Source: Pelagibius litoralis
Lineage (GTDB): Bacteria > Pseudomonadota > Alphaproteobacteria > Kiloniellales > DSM-21159
DNA length: 64,000 bases
Assembly: GCA_029287455.1 (NCBI GenBank)
Contig: JARFRB010000091.1
Location: 1-64,000 of the forward strand
Reading direction: 5' to 3'
In this document: positions 15,901 through 26,144 of the stretch, piece by piece
Position numbering within the stretch: the first letter of the stretch is position 1
Layout: every line of letters begins with the position of its first letter
Made by a program: the position numbers and the translations under genes
Notes under the pieces: generated by a model
The model's input: the letters and a program-made list of their open reading frames with translations, nothing else
What the model was told of the DNA's origin: nothing
Database searches by the model: none

Positions 15901-17095
15901 GCCCGCCGAGACGGCGCGGCCATCGCCTTTGCCCGCTGGGCTTCCCTATGCGCTTTTCTATGGCGCGGTCTTCTTGGCCTTGGGGGTCTACCTGCCGTTC
16001 TGGCCGGTTTGGATGAAGGATCGCGGGCTTGGGCCATCCGAAATCGGCCTCATTCTGGCCCTTGCCTCTTGGGTTCGGATCTTCTCCACACCGATGATCG
16101 GCCAGGCGGCGGACCGTTCGCAACGGGCGAAGACGGTTTTGTGCCTGCTCGCCCTGGGCAGCCTCGTCAGCTTTGTCTGCCTGCACTGGCTTAACGGATT
16201 CTGGGCCTTGCTGTGGTTCAATCTGTTGGCGGCGCTGCTGCTGCAGGCCATGATTCCCCTTGGCGAGAGCTTAGCCATGACCGCGACGAAGTCGGGTGGC
16301 GTGGATTATGGCCGGGTGCGGCTTTGGGGATCGCTTACCTTCATTCTTGGCACGGTCGGCACCGGTTGGCTGCTTGGCGGAGAAGCTGCGCCTGGCCCGC
16401 TCGGTCCATCGGGGGTGCTTTGGCTGGTGGTTGCCGGTTTGGCTTTGACCTTAGCGGCCTGCTTGACCATACCGCGAGGCACTGGCGCGAGCCGGGCCCC
16501 CGATTTCGCCTCATTGGGGAGCCTACTCGCGGATCGCGGCTTTCTGGTGTTTCTCGTCGCCAGCGGCCTGCTGCAAGCCAGCCACGGCTTCTACTACGGC
16601 TTTTCGGCACTGCACTGGCAAGCCGCGGGCTTAGGTGGCTCCTGGATCGGCGTGCTCTGGGCCGTCGGGGTGATCGCGGAGGTGGTCCTCTTCATCTATG
16701 CCCGAAGCGTCGTGGACTGGCTGGGCCCGGTGCGCCTGCTTATGATCGCGGGGACTGGAGGAATTCTGCGCTGGAGCGTCCTGGCAACGACAACCGATAT
16801 CCCGGCGCTACTGGCGGTTCAGACCTTGCACGCCGCCACCTTCGGCGCAGCCCACCTAGGCGCGATGTATTTCCTGGCCCAACGTGCCCCTCTTGGGCTT
16901 GCAGCCACGGCCCAGTCCCTATACACCGCTGTCTCGGGTGGGCTTGCCACCGGCGGAACAATCTTGCTTTCCGGACTTCTTTACGACCGGTTTGGTGGTG
17001 GCGGATATGTCCCGATGGCGCTCGCCAGCCTGCTTGGCCTGATACTGGCAAGCCGGCTTCCGAAAACGGCGGGCGTGGAGAGAAGCGATGTCTGA
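15878..17095 (+). CDS. MFS transporter, phenylpropionate-permease (HcaT) type
   Basis: This roughly 405-residue inner-membrane transporter has twelve predicted helices. Early motifs [31 protein letters not shown] and [20 protein letters not shown] match the MFS_1-like/HcaT group. The start is uncertain: the frame opens with TTG at 15878, overlapping the RAM gene by 23 bases, and no ATG occurs before the first conserved helix. Its last bases overlap upp by eight, suggesting one operon with uracil phosphoribosyltransferase. A nucleobase or nucleoside substrate is possible but is only inferred from that linkage. Confidence 0.85.
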   Translation: MPSKPSARPAETARPSPLPAGLPYALFYGAVFLALGVYLPFWPVWMKDRGLGPSEIGLILALASWVRIFSTPMIGQAADRSQRAKTVLCLLALGSLVSFVCLHWLNGFWALLWFNLLAALLLQAMIPLGESLAMTATKSGGVDYGRVRLWGSLTFILGTVGTGWLLGGEAAPGPLGPSGVLWLVVAGLALTLAACLTIPRGTGASRAPDFASLGSLLADRGFLVFLVASGLLQASHGFYYGFSALHWQAAGLGGSWIGVLWAVGVIAEVVLFIYARSVVDWLGPVRLLMIAGTGGILRWSVLATTTDIPALLAVQTLHAATFGAAHLGAMYFLAQRAPLGLAATAQSLYTAVSGGLATGGTILLSGLLYDRFGGGGYVPMALASLLGLILASRLPKTAGVERSDV

Positions 17096-17732
17096 AACCA
17101 ATGAATTCCCGAACCTTCGTATCCTCGACCACCCGCTGATCCAGCACAAGCTCAGCCTCATGCGCGATCAGCAGACCGCACCGATCCAATTCCGCCAGTT
17201 ACTCCGCGAGATCGGCCTGCTCATGGGCTACGAGATCACCCGTGACCTGCCGCTTTCCAGCATGGATATCCAAACGCCGATCGCCCCGATGCGCGCGCCC
17301 ACGCTTGCCGGGCCCGTGTCGATTATCTCAATCCTGCGTGCCGGGCTTGGCATGGCGGAAGGTTTGCGCGAATTGATCCCTTCGGCGCGCGAAGGCCATA
17401 TCGGCCTCTATCGTGATCCCGAAACCCGCCAGCCAAAGGAATACTTCGTGAAGCTGCCGGAAGAACCGGGCCGCGTCTTGATGGTGGATCCCATGCTGGC
17501 GACTGGGGGCTCGGCGGTTCACGCGGTTAACGTGGTGCTCGGACGCGGGGTGCCCGCCTCCGAGATCCGCTTCCTCAGTCTGGTGACCGTGCCGGAGGGC
17601 ATGCGCGTATTCACCCAAGCGCACCCGGAGGTGCCGGTGTTCACGGCGGCCTTGGACAGCCATCTCAATGAAAAAGCCTACATCGTGCCCGGCCTCGGTG
17701 ACGCGGGCGACCGGATGTTCGGCACCCAATAA
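17088..17732 (+). CDS. upp: uracil phosphoribosyltransferase
   Basis: This 214-residue enzyme salvages uracil to UMP using PRPP. The PRPP loop is [14 protein letters not shown], and the uracil-binding C-terminal motif [16 protein letters not shown] is intact. Other family signatures are [19 protein letters not shown] near the N-terminus and [14 protein letters not shown]. Length and start match the family. It overlaps the preceding transporter gene by eight bases, so translation is probably coupled. Confidence 0.97.
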   Translation: MSETNEFPNLRILDHPLIQHKLSLMRDQQTAPIQFRQLLREIGLLMGYEITRDLPLSSMDIQTPIAPMRAPTLAGPVSIISILRAGLGMAEGLRELIPSAREGHIGLYRDPETRQPKEYFVKLPEEPGRVLMVDPMLATGGSAVHAVNVVLGRGVPASEIRFLSLVTVPEGMRVFTQAHPEVPVFTAALDSHLNEKAYIVPGLGDAGDRMFGTQ

Positions 17733-17757
17733 CCTCTTGATTCCGGTCAAATAAACG

Positions 17758-17838
17758 AATCCGGAGTATATTCCTCCGGAAGGGCTTGATTTCGGGATCG
17801 GGATCGGCAAGTTATACCTTACCGAAAAACTCCGGATT
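17758..17838. promoter_or_regulatory. triplicated TCCGGA motif, candidate operator of the suf regulator
   Basis: Between upp and the Rrf2 gene, AATCCGGAGT (17758-17767) and its exact reverse complement ACTCCGGATT (17829-17838) flank a third TCCGGA (17775-17780). Three copies of a palindromic hexamer in 81 bases, directly before an Fe-S regulator, suggest an autoregulatory site. The last copy overlaps the ribosome-binding region. Confidence 0.5.
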
Positions 17839-17852
17839 GGAGGGTGCGGAGC

Positions 17853-18323
17853 ATGTTCCGCCTTAATCGTTTGACCGATTACGCGGTGGTGGTGATGGCC
17901 CAGATGAGCCACAGCCACGCGCCTGTGCGTACGGCGCCGCAGATTTCCGATGATACGGGTGTTCCCTTGCCCACGGTCGCGAAGCTGCTAAACAGCTTGG
18001 CGCGGGACGGATTGATCACCTCCCATCGCGGTGCCATGGGCGGCTACAGCCTGGCACGGGAGCCTGAGCGCATCACCGTCGCGGAGATCATCCAGGCCCT
18101 GGAGGGACCGATCGCGCTGACGGCCTGCGTCGATGGGGCGCCGGGGCACTGCGAATCCCAATCGCTTTGCCCGATGCGCGGCAACTGGGACAAGGTCAAC
18201 CGGGCTATCCGCGGCGCCTTGGAAGGGGTCACTCTGGCGGATATGGCCATGGGCTTCCCCCTGCCCCTGCCGCCGCGGCCCCAATCGCAGGCGCGCGGCG
18301 AGGCCGCAGGCCCAAACCAATAA
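17853..18323 (+). CDS. Rrf2-family SUF operon regulator
   Basis: This 156-residue Rrf2-type transcription factor has an N-terminal winged helix (MFRLNRLTDYAVVVMAQMS... PTVAKLLNSLARDGLITSHRG). Three cysteines in ACVDGAPGHCESQSLCPMRG fit a [2Fe-2S] or similar cluster site, as in IscR and RirA. The pattern GAMGGYSLAREPERITVAEIIQALEGPIALTAC is typical of the SUF regulator subfamily. ATG at 17853 follows GGAGGG at eight bases. It opens the suf operon 36 bases before sufB and probably senses cluster status to adjust suf transcription. Whether it acts as an iron or cluster sensor cannot be decided. Confidence 0.9.
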   Translation: MFRLNRLTDYAVVVMAQMSHSHAPVRTAPQISDDTGVPLPTVAKLLNSLARDGLITSHRGAMGGYSLAREPERITVAEIIQALEGPIALTACVDGAPGHCESQSLCPMRGNWDKVNRAIRGALEGVTLADMAMGFPLPLPPRPQSQARGEAAGPNQ

Positions 18324-18359
18324 CGGGCGTCGTTTGGAACGCGAGGAGAGCAGGCCGAT

Positions 18360-19811
18360 ATGACGGCGGATACCGAAACAGTCGAACAGGTCCGAGACCT
18401 TGGGGAGCGGTACAAGTACGGCTTCGTGACCGATATCGAGGCCGAGACAGCGCCCAAGGGCTTGAGCGAAGACATTGTCCGCTTCATCTCGGCCAAGAAG
18501 AACGAGCCCGAGTGGCTTCTGGATTGGCGGCTGAAGGCTTATCGCCAGTGGCTCGCCATGCCGGAGCCCGAGTGGGCGAAGGTGGACTTCCCGCCCATCG
18601 ATTACCAGGATGCTTACTACTTCTCGGCCCCGAAGCTCAAGGAAGCTCCTAAATCACTTGAGGAAGTGGATCCTAAGCTCCTGGAAACCTACGAGAAACT
18701 TGGCATCCCCCTGCGCGAGCAGGAGATGTTGGCGGGCGTCGCCGTGGATGCCGTTTTCGATAGCGTTTCCGTGGCGACGACCTTCAAGAAGAAGCTTGAG
18801 GACGTAGGCGTCATCTTTTGCTCGATCTCCGAGGCCTTGCAGAAGCACCCCGACTTGGTGCGCCAGTATCTCGGCTCGGTGGTGCCCCCCGCCGACAACA
18901 AGCATTCCTGCCTGAATTCGGCGGTCTTCACAGATGGCTCTTTCGTCTACGTGCCCAAGGGCGTCCGCTGCCCCATGGAGCTGTCTACCTATTTCCGGAT
19001 CAACGCGGAGAATACCGGGCAGTTCGAGCGCACCCTGATCATCGCGGACGAGGGCTCCTACGTCAGCTATCTGGAGGGTTGCACCGCGCCAATGCGCGAC
19101 GAGAACCAGCTTCACGCAGCGGTGGTCGAACTCATCGCCCTGGACGACGCGGAGATCAAGTACTCCACGGTCCAGAACTGGTATCCGGGCGACGAGAACG
19201 GAGTCGGCGGCATCTACAACTTCGTCACCAAGCGCGGCGATTGCCGGGGCCGGAACTCGAAGATTTCCTGGACGCAGGTGGAAACCGGCTCGGCGATCAC
19301 CTGGAAGTATCCAAGCTGCCTGCTGCGCGGCGACAACTCGGTTGGCGAGTTCTACTCGATCGCCATCACTAACAACCTGCAGCAGGCTGATACGGGCACC
19401 AAGATGATCCACATGGGCAAGAACACGCGCTCTCGGATCATCTCCAAGGGGATCTCTGCCGGCAAGTCGAGCCAGACCTACCGGGGCCTGGTCAAGATGG
19501 GACCCCGCGCGGATCGGGCCCGCAACTACACCCAGTGCGACTCTTTGTTGATCGGGCCGCGCGCGGCGGCGCATACCGTGCCCTACATTGAGAGCAAGAA
19601 CCGTTCGGCCCAGGTCGAGCACGAAGCCACTACCTCGCGCATTTCCGAGGATCAGCTTTTCTATTGCCGTCAGCGCAGCATCCCGGCGGAGGACGCTGTG
19701 GCGCTGGTGGTCAACGGCTTCTGCCGGGAGGTCTTGCAGCAGTTGCCCATGGAATTCGCCGTCGAAGCGCAAAAGCTGGTCGGCATCAGTCTTGAGGGCT
19801 CGGTCGGCTAA
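18360..19811 (+). CDS. sufB: Fe-S cluster assembly scaffold SufB
   Basis: This 483-residue subunit of the SufBC2D complex receives sulfur and builds nascent Fe-S clusters in the cytoplasm. The beta-helix core contains [42 protein letters not shown] and the C-terminal [25 protein letters not shown]. The conserved cysteines and the [16 protein letters not shown] histidine motif are present. Length matches alphaproteobacterial SufB. It is 36 bases after the regulator and 23 bases before sufC. Confidence 0.97.
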   Translation: MTADTETVEQVRDLGERYKYGFVTDIEAETAPKGLSEDIVRFISAKKNEPEWLLDWRLKAYRQWLAMPEPEWAKVDFPPIDYQDAYYFSAPKLKEAPKSLEEVDPKLLETYEKLGIPLREQEMLAGVAVDAVFDSVSVATTFKKKLEDVGVIFCSISEALQKHPDLVRQYLGSVVPPADNKHSCLNSAVFTDGSFVYVPKGVRCPMELSTYFRINAENTGQFERTLIIADEGSYVSYLEGCTAPMRDENQLHAAVVELIALDDAEIKYSTVQNWYPGDENGVGGIYNFVTKRGDCRGRNSKISWTQVETGSAITWKYPSCLLRGDNSVGEFYSIAITNNLQQADTGTKMIHMGKNTRSRIISKGISAGKSSQTYRGLVKMGPRADRARNYTQCDSLLIGPRAAAHTVPYIESKNRSAQVEHEATTSRISEDQLFYCRQRSIPAEDAVALVVNGFCREVLQQLPMEFAVEAQKLVGISLEGSVG

Positions 19812-19834
19812 GCCGCCGGGATAAGGAAACGAGA

Positions 19835-20580
<746 letters not shown>

Positions 20581-20584
<4 letters not shown>

Positions 20585-21906
20585 CGATGACGGAGCAAAA
20601 CCAAGCGCTGGAGAGCTACGAGGCCCAAGCGAAGGCCCTAGTGGCCAAGCTTGCCCCGGCGCTCGCCGCACCCCGCCAAGCTGCGTTCGAGCGGTTTAGC
20701 CGGGGCGGCATTCCGGCGACGCGGCTAGAATCCTGGAAGTACACGAATCTTGCCCGCGCCCTTCGCTCCACGGAGTTCCGGACCTTGGAGGAGGTAGGCG
20801 TCCTGGCTGGCCCGGACTTGCTTCCGGCGCCCCTTGCGGAAGGCGCCCAACGGATCGTCTTCGTGAACGGCCGGTTTCGGCGCGATCTTTCGGCGGCGGA
20901 CTTGCCGGACGGCGTGCGGATCGACTCCCTGCAGGACCTCGCGACTAGTCGGCCAAGCGAAATCGAAGAGATCTTCGGTGAAGGTCTCGAAGAGCCTTTG
21001 TTCGACTTGAACACGGTTTTGGCCGAAGACGGTGCTGTCCTGAGCTTCGAGCCGGGCACGATCCACGACCGGCCGATTGAGATTCTCTGGCTCAGCGGTT
21101 TGACGCAAACGCCGGCAAGCTTCCATCCGCGGCTTGCGATCCGTCTTGGGGCTGGAGCGGCCGGGACCGTGGTCGAACGCTGCCACGGTCTGGGCGATCA
21201 GTCCTACTTTGCGAACGCCGCCGGCACCATCAGCCTAGCGCCTGCGGCGCGGCTCAATCATCTTCGGCTAAACGCGGACTCGGCGGGCGCCATTCAGACC
21301 AATACCATCCTGGTCCGGTTGTCGCGCGAGGCGACTTACAATGGTTTCCTGCTGAACCTTGGCGCCGCCCTTTCGCGCCAGGAAATCCATGCCTGGCTAG
21401 AGGGCGAGCAGGCGGAATGCCGGCTTAACGGCGCCTATCTCCTCAGCGGCGCGCAACACGGCGACGTGACCACCCGGATCGAGCATCGCGCGCCCTCGAC
21501 GATCAGCCGCGAAACCTTTAAGGGCGCGCTCGATGACCGGGCCCGTGCGGTCTTCCAGGGGAAGATCGTGGTCGATCCCGACGCCCAGAAGGCGGACGGG
21601 CGGATGCTCAACAAGACCCTGCTGCTCTCCGACAAGGCGGAAATCGACAGCAAGCCGGAATTGGAAATCTACGCCGACGACGTGCAGTGCGCCCATGGCG
21701 CGACCGCCGGCGAGATCGATAACGAGGCGCTTTTTTACCTGCGTTCGCGCGGCATCGCTGAACCTAAGGCGCGCGCGATCCTCGTGGAATCCTTCTTGGC
21801 GGATGCGCTCGACGGTTTCGCGGTCGAAGCCTTGCGGCCCGCCCTCGACGCCTGTCTCGCCGAGTGGCTCGCGGCGCGGGGCACGGACGAAGGGACAACG
21901 AAATGA
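20581..21906 (+). CDS. sufD: Fe-S cluster assembly protein SufD
   Basis: This protein of about 440 residues is the SufD partner of SufB in the SufBC2D scaffold. The N-terminal helical part ends with RLESWKYTNLARAL, and the beta-helix carries FQGKIVVDPDAQKADGRMLNKTLLLSDKAEIDSKPELEIYADDVQCAHGAT, a SufD hallmark with the key Cys-His pair. The start may be GTG at 20581 (four-base overlap with sufC) or ATG at 20587; an AGGAAAGG site serves either. The stop overlaps sufS by four bases. Confidence 0.95.
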
Positions 21907-23177
21907 GCACATTGGAACTCGGCAACCCAACCGCCCTGGCCGGAGACAACTCCACCGCGGCCTTCGACGTGGAAGCGGCCCGGCGCGACTTTCCAATCTT
22001 GGAGCGGAAGATTCATGGGCGGCCCTTGGCCTTCCTGGATTCCGCTGCCAGCGCGCAGAAGCCTCGCCAGGTGATCGAGGCCATGGACGAGGTTTACCGG
22101 GAGCACTACGCGAACGTGCATCGCGGGGTCTACCTCTTGAGCCAGGAATCCACCGACCTCTTCGAAGGCGCGCGCGCTCGGGTTGCCAAGTTCCTGAACG
22201 CCGCGAAGACCGAAGAGATTGTCTTCACCCGCAATGCCACGGAAGCCATCAATCTTGTCGCGAACTGCTTTGGCCAGGCCAAACTCCGGGCCGGTGACGA
22301 GGTGATCATCTCCCACGTCGAGCATCACGCCAATATCGTGCCATGGCAGCTTCTGCGCGACCGCCTCAGCATCCAAGTCAAGGTCGTGCCGGTTGACGAC
22401 GACGGCAATTTGATAATGGACGCCTATGCCGACCTCTTGAGCGAGCGCACGCGGCTGGTGGCCATCACCCACATCGCGAATTCCATCGGCACGGTGATGC
22501 CGCTGCGCCAGATCATCGACATGGCCCACGCGCGCGAGATTCCGGTGCTGGTTGACGGCTGTCAGGCCGCACCGCACCTGGCGGTCAATGTGCAAGAGTT
22601 GGGGTGCGATTTCTATGTCTTCGCGGGCCACAAAGTGTACGGGCCGACGGGGATCGGCGTGCTCTACGGGCGCTACGACCTCTTGAACAGTCTGCCGCCT
22701 TTCCTTGGCGGCGGCGACATGATCTCCTCGGTGAGCTTTGAGAAGACCACTTTCAAGAAAGCCCCCTTCCGCTTCGAGGCCGGAACCCCGGCCATCGTCG
22801 AGTCCGTGGGTCTGGCCAAGGCGATTGACTACGTCTCGGACATCGGCTTGCCGGCCATTCATGCCCACGAGGATGGGCTCCTGGCCTATGCCACTGAGCG
22901 CCTGACCGCCATCGACGGCCTGACGATTTACGGGCAAGCCAAGGATAAGGCGGCGGTGATCTCCTTCACCCTGGAGAGCGCCCATCCGCATGACATCGGG
23001 ACCATCCTGGACCGGGCCGGCGTTGCTGTGCGTGCGGGACATCACTGCGCGCAACCGACCATGGAGCGCTTTGGCGTGCCGGCAACGGTGCGCGCTTCCT
23101 TCGGTCTCTACAACACTCGCGCCGAGGTGGACGCCTTGGTGGATGCCATTAATCAGGTCAAGGAGTTGTTCGAGTGA
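21903..23177 (+). CDS. sufS: cysteine desulfurase SufS
   Basis: This 424-residue PLP enzyme releases sulfur from cysteine to form a persulfide. K244 in FAGHKVYGPTG binds PLP. The persulfide cysteine lies in RAGHHCAQPTMERFG. The opening DFPILERKIHGRPLAFLDSAASAQKP is standard for group II desulfurases. It pairs with the SufU-type protein next door rather than with SufE, which is absent here. It starts in the ATGA overlap with sufD. Confidence 0.97.
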   Translation: MSTLELGNPTALAGDNSTAAFDVEAARRDFPILERKIHGRPLAFLDSAASAQKPRQVIEAMDEVYREHYANVHRGVYLLSQESTDLFEGARARVAKFLNAAKTEEIVFTRNATEAINLVANCFGQAKLRAGDEVIISHVEHHANIVPWQLLRDRLSIQVKVVPVDDDGNLIMDAYADLLSERTRLVAITHIANSIGTVMPLRQIIDMAHAREIPVLVDGCQAAPHLAVNVQELGCDFYVFAGHKVYGPTGIGVLYGRYDLLNSLPPFLGGGDMISSVSFEKTTFKKAPFRFEAGTPAIVESVGLAKAIDYVSDIGLPAIHAHEDGLLAYATERLTAIDGLTIYGQAKDKAAVISFTLESAHPHDIGTILDRAGVAVRAGHHCAQPTMERFGVPATVRASFGLYNTRAEVDALVDAINQVKELFE

Positions 23178-23644
23178 TGCTCGACGAATTGCGCGAGCTC
23201 TACCAGGAAGTCATCCTGGACCACGGCAAGCACCCCAGGAACTTTCATGGCCTGGAGGACGCGAACCATAGCGCGCACGGCTACAATCCCATGTGCGGGG
23301 ATACTCTCTTCGTTTACCTGAAGGTGGACGAAGAAGGCATCGTCCGGGATTGCGCCTTCAAGGGGAAAGGCTGCGCCATCTCCATGGCCTCCGCCTCCAT
23401 GATGACCGAGATCCTGAAGGGCAAAAGCGTGGATGAAGCAAAGGCGCTGTTCGAGCGTTTTCACGCCATGTGCACTAGCGACGACACCCCACCCCACACG
23501 GGCAACCTGGACCCCGACGACCTGGAACGCCTGGAAGTGCTATCCGGTGTGAGGGAGTTTCCGGTGCGGGTTAAATGCGCCACCTTGGCATGGCACACCA
23601 TGACGGCGGCGATGGAAGGACAAGAGGAGGTATCCACCGAATGA
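23177..23644 (+). CDS. sufU: SUF system sulfur-transfer protein SufU
   Basis: This 155-residue NifU/IscU-like protein has zinc-binding residues in NPMCGDT, GKGCAISMASASMM and VRVKCATLAWHTM, and an insertion around residues 85-105, the mark of SufU rather than IscU. SufU accepts the persulfide from SufS by zinc-ligand swapping and passes sulfur to SufB. The ATG at 23177 shares a base with the sufS stop; GTG one codon earlier is possible. It overlaps the next gene by four bases. Confidence 0.92.
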   Translation: MLDELRELYQEVILDHGKHPRNFHGLEDANHSAHGYNPMCGDTLFVYLKVDEEGIVRDCAFKGKGCAISMASASMMTEILKGKSVDEAKALFERFHAMCTSDDTPPHTGNLDPDDLERLEVLSGVREFPVRVKCATLAWHTMTAAMEGQEEVSTE

Positions 23645-24126
23645 GCGCGGAAAACGCCAGAGACACCATCGATCTCGCCGAAGGAACCTCGCCCGAGGAC
23701 CAGGCCGAGGCACATCCGCCACGGGCCTATTACAATCCCTACCTTTGGCCTGGCGCCATGGATGCGGGCGCGGAGGAAGGAACCACTGCCCACGCCGGTG
23801 CGCCGAAGGAGGACGGGGTTCCGAACGCTTCGCCGGAGGAGATTGTCGAGGCTTTGCGGCAAGTACACGACCCGGAAATCCCGGTGAACATCTACGACCT
23901 GGGCTTGATCTACGAGAAGGCCATCGACGAAAAAGGCGACGTCAAGGTCCTGATGACCCTAACCGCCCCCGCCTGCCCGGTCGCTGGCGAAATGCCGGGC
24001 CAGGTGGCCGAGGCGGTCGCCGGTCTGACCGGCGTGGGAGAGGTGGAGGTCACCCTGACCTGGGACCCGCCCTGGGATAAGGAGATGATGAGCGAAGACG
24101 CAAGACTGGCGCTCGGCATCTTCTAA
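23641..24126 (+). CDS. sufT: SUF system MIP18/DUF59 protein SufT
   Basis: This 161-residue protein has a MIP18-family (DUF59) domain in its C-terminal 100 residues (IYDLGLIYE, LMTLTAPACPVAGEMPGQV, VTLTWDPPWDKEMMSEDARLALGI). The conserved Cys in PACPVAGEMP is the active or cluster-contacting residue. SufT helps mature Fe-S proteins, including lipoate and aconitase-type targets. The first 65 residues are acidic and low-complexity, longer than in minimal SufT proteins. It starts in an ATGA overlap with sufU. Confidence 0.92.
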   Translation: MSAENARDTIDLAEGTSPEDQAEAHPPRAYYNPYLWPGAMDAGAEEGTTAHAGAPKEDGVPNASPEEIVEALRQVHDPEIPVNIYDLGLIYEKAIDEKGDVKVLMTLTAPACPVAGEMPGQVAEAVAGLTGVGEVEVTLTWDPPWDKEMMSEDARLALGIF

Positions 24127-24171
24127 CATTATGTGCAAAACTAAGATGTTGCGCGAAAGGACGATAAAGGC

Positions 24172-24510
24172 ATGGTAGCTCCCCTTCTCACCCTCACCGA
24201 GGCGGCGGCCGAGCGGGTGCGCCGCTTGATGGACGCGAGCCCCGAGGACGGGGTGCTCGGGCTCAGGGTCGGCGTGAAGACCCAAGGCTGCTCGGGCCTT
24301 AGCTACTTCGTGGAGTACGCCAAGGAGCGCAAGAAGTTCGAGGACGTGATCGAGGACAAGGGCGTCAAGATTTTCGTCGACCCCACCGCCGTCATGTTCC
24401 TGCTTGGCAGCGAGATGGACTACCAGGAAGACAAGCTGCAGTCCGGCTTCGTGTTCAAGAATCCGAACGAAACCGGCCGCTGCGGCTGCGGAGAGAGCTT
24501 CACCGTCTGA
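24172..24510 (+). CDS. sufA: A-type Fe-S carrier SufA
   Basis: This 112-residue HesB/IscA-type carrier has three conserved cysteines in KTQGCSGLSY and the C-terminal CGCGESF, which bind Fe or an Fe-S cluster for transfer to apo-targets. The remaining sequence (PTAVMFLLGSEMDYQEDKLQSGFVFKNPNE) is typical. It follows sufT after 45 bases with AAAGGACGATAAAGG upstream, so it is probably in the suf operon but with independent translation. Confidence 0.95.
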   Translation: MVAPLLTLTEAAAERVRRLMDASPEDGVLGLRVGVKTQGCSGLSYFVEYAKERKKFEDVIEDKGVKIFVDPTAVMFLLGSEMDYQEDKLQSGFVFKNPNETGRCGCGESFTV

Positions 24511-24540
24511 TCCCGGCGTTCCGGTTCTGGGGGGAACCCG

Positions 24541-25596
24541 ATGTTCAGCAAAGAACGGCCCTACAGGTTTCATCTGGAACTCACCGACAAGTGCAATGCG
24601 GGCTGCCCCATGTGCTCGCGCACGGATCCGGCGAACTTCTGCAAGGCGAACGATAAGGTCCAAAAGCTCGATCTGACCCTCGCTGATTTCGAGCGCCACT
24701 TCACGCCGGAGTTCTGTGCCCGGACGGAGCACATCGAGCTCGGCGGCGGCCTCGGCGATCCCTTGGCGGCGCGCGATTGCTTGGAGATCTGCGACCACCT
24801 CACGCGATATGGGGTGAACCTTGTTGTCTCCACCAATGGCGGCTTGCGCAACACCCAGTGGTGGGAAAAGCTCGGCCACATCCTGCAGCGCACGGACTCC
24901 GTCGTTCAGCTTCACGTGGATGGGCTGAAGGACACCAATCCGCTCTACCGGGTGAACACCGACTTCGACAAGATCATGGCCAACGCCCAGGCCTATCTGG
25001 CCACCGGGGCGCCCGCCGAGTGGTACTACATCCTCTTCCGCCACAACGAGCATCAGGTCGAGGAAGCGCGCGATCTTTCCCGCCGCATGGGCTTTCGCAA
25101 CTTCGTGCTGATCGACACCATCCGCTTCGGAAAGCGCGACAGCTTCCCCTACCGCCTACCGAACGGGGAATGGCACGCGCTGGAGCCCGCGACACTCACA
25201 AGCGCCGATTTCGAAAAGAAGTTCCAGCAGGAAGCCAGCTCGTCGAAATCTCAAGGGGCCTCCCTCCCCTCCCCGCTCGACCCGATCGCGGTCAAAGCGG
25301 CTGCCGGCGTCAACGGCATCCGCTGCAAATCCCAGATTCACAACCGCCCCTACATCAATTGCGAAGGCTTCGTTTCGCCCTGCTGCTGGATGGCCACCTC
25401 GCCGGAGGAGGTTTTCGTCTACGAGCAAGCTGGCCTCGACATGGCGAATTACAACATTCGTAACCGCCTGCTATCGGACATCCTCCACGACGAACCCTTC
25501 GCCTCCCTCTACGAGCGGGATTGGGAGACCGGCAACAACCCCATCTGCAACCGAAAATGCCGCGACATGGTCCGCAACACCCGGGCGGCGGTTTAG
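24541..25596 (+). CDS. radical SAM protein with C-terminal SPASM/twitch-like cysteines
   Basis: This 351-residue radical SAM protein binds [4Fe-4S] and AdoMet through C18-x3-C22-x2-C25 in LTDKCNAGCPMCSR. It has LELGGGLGDPLA- and STNGG-like motifs of the AdoMet barrel (IELGGGLGDP, VVSTNGG). The C-terminal quarter has Cys in GIRCKS, YINCEGFVSPCCWM and NPICNRKCRDM, a SPASM/twitch-type auxiliary cluster region. The product is not predictable: relatives modify peptides or enzymes. It starts 30 bases after sufA and is co-directional, so it may be transcribed with the suf genes. It is convergent with the next gene with one base between stops. Confidence 0.88.
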   Translation: MFSKERPYRFHLELTDKCNAGCPMCSRTDPANFCKANDKVQKLDLTLADFERHFTPEFCARTEHIELGGGLGDPLAARDCLEICDHLTRYGVNLVVSTNGGLRNTQWWEKLGHILQRTDSVVQLHVDGLKDTNPLYRVNTDFDKIMANAQAYLATGAPAEWYYILFRHNEHQVEEARDLSRRMGFRNFVLIDTIRFGKRDSFPYRLPNGEWHALEPATLTSADFEKKFQQEASSSKSQGASLPSPLDPIAVKAAAGVNGIRCKSQIHNRPYINCEGFVSPCCWMATSPEEVFVYEQAGLDMANYNIRNRLLSDILHDEPFASLYERDWETGNNPICNRKCRDMVRNTRAAV

Positions 25597-25597
25597 C

Positions 25598-26131
25598 TCA
25601 AGCCCTGACGAGCGAATCCAAAAGCCCTCGGTAGTGGGCGAAGTCAGGGACCTCGGCACCAGTCACCTTGCCTTCATCGTCCCAGCGGCGCAGCGCCACC
25701 GCCTCGGCGTGGGCGGGTTCGGCGCGGAAGGCCTCTACTTCCTCCGGCGACATTGGGCCACCTTGCTTTTCTAGACTGTAGACCGAGGCGGGCGATAGGA
25801 GGTCGAAGTATTCCGGCTCCACCGCGCAGAGATAGCGTTTGGCGGCGACGTGCAGGCGCACGGGCTCGCTCACCTCAGGCCCGAAGCGCTCGGCGAGCCA
25901 AGCCCCACCGGAACGATCATGGCGATGATTGCCGTAGTCGTCCTGAGCCTGCTCGATCAGGTGCCCGATGTCATGCAGCAAGGCGGCAGCGACCAGCGGA
26001 CCTGCCGCGCCGGACTTCTCAGCCAAGGCGGCGCATTGCCGGGCATGCTCGCTTTGCGTGACGCCTTCGCCGTAGTGCTCCCTGCCTAAACGGTCGAACA
26101 GGCTCTCGATTTCCTGGACGCTGCTGCTCAT
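25598..26131 (-). CDS. HD-domain protein, PhnZ-like diiron oxygenase family
   Basis: This 177-residue HD protein has metal ligands H29, H53 and D54 (LLHDIGH), later His residues in NHRHDRSGG and LHVAAKRYL, and E22 in HYGEGVTQSEHARQ. The family includes PhnZ, a mixed-valent diiron oxygenase that cleaves 2-amino-1-hydroxyethylphosphonate. In PhnZ a Tyr precedes the conserved Glu by three residues; here that position is His and the Tyr is one place later (Y20), so the substrate gate may differ. No phosphonate genes are nearby. The following gene (esterase) overlaps closely on the same strand. Function is not assigned. Confidence 0.75.
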   Translation of the reverse strand: MSSSVQEIESLFDRLGREHYGEGVTQSEHARQCAALAEKSGAAGPLVAAALLHDIGHLIEQAQDDYGNHRHDRSGGAWLAERFGPEVSEPVRLHVAAKRYLCAVEPEYFDLLSPASVYSLEKQGGPMSPEEVEAFRAEPAHAEAVALRRWDDEGKVTGAEVPDFAHYRGLLDSLVRA

Positions 26132-26144
26132 GCTCTTGGCCTCC

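Noticed and set aside
17786-17817. A sigma-70 promoter TTGATT...TTATAC before the suf regulator
   Set aside because: The spacer is 20 bases, too long for a normal promoter, so it is not reported as a feature.
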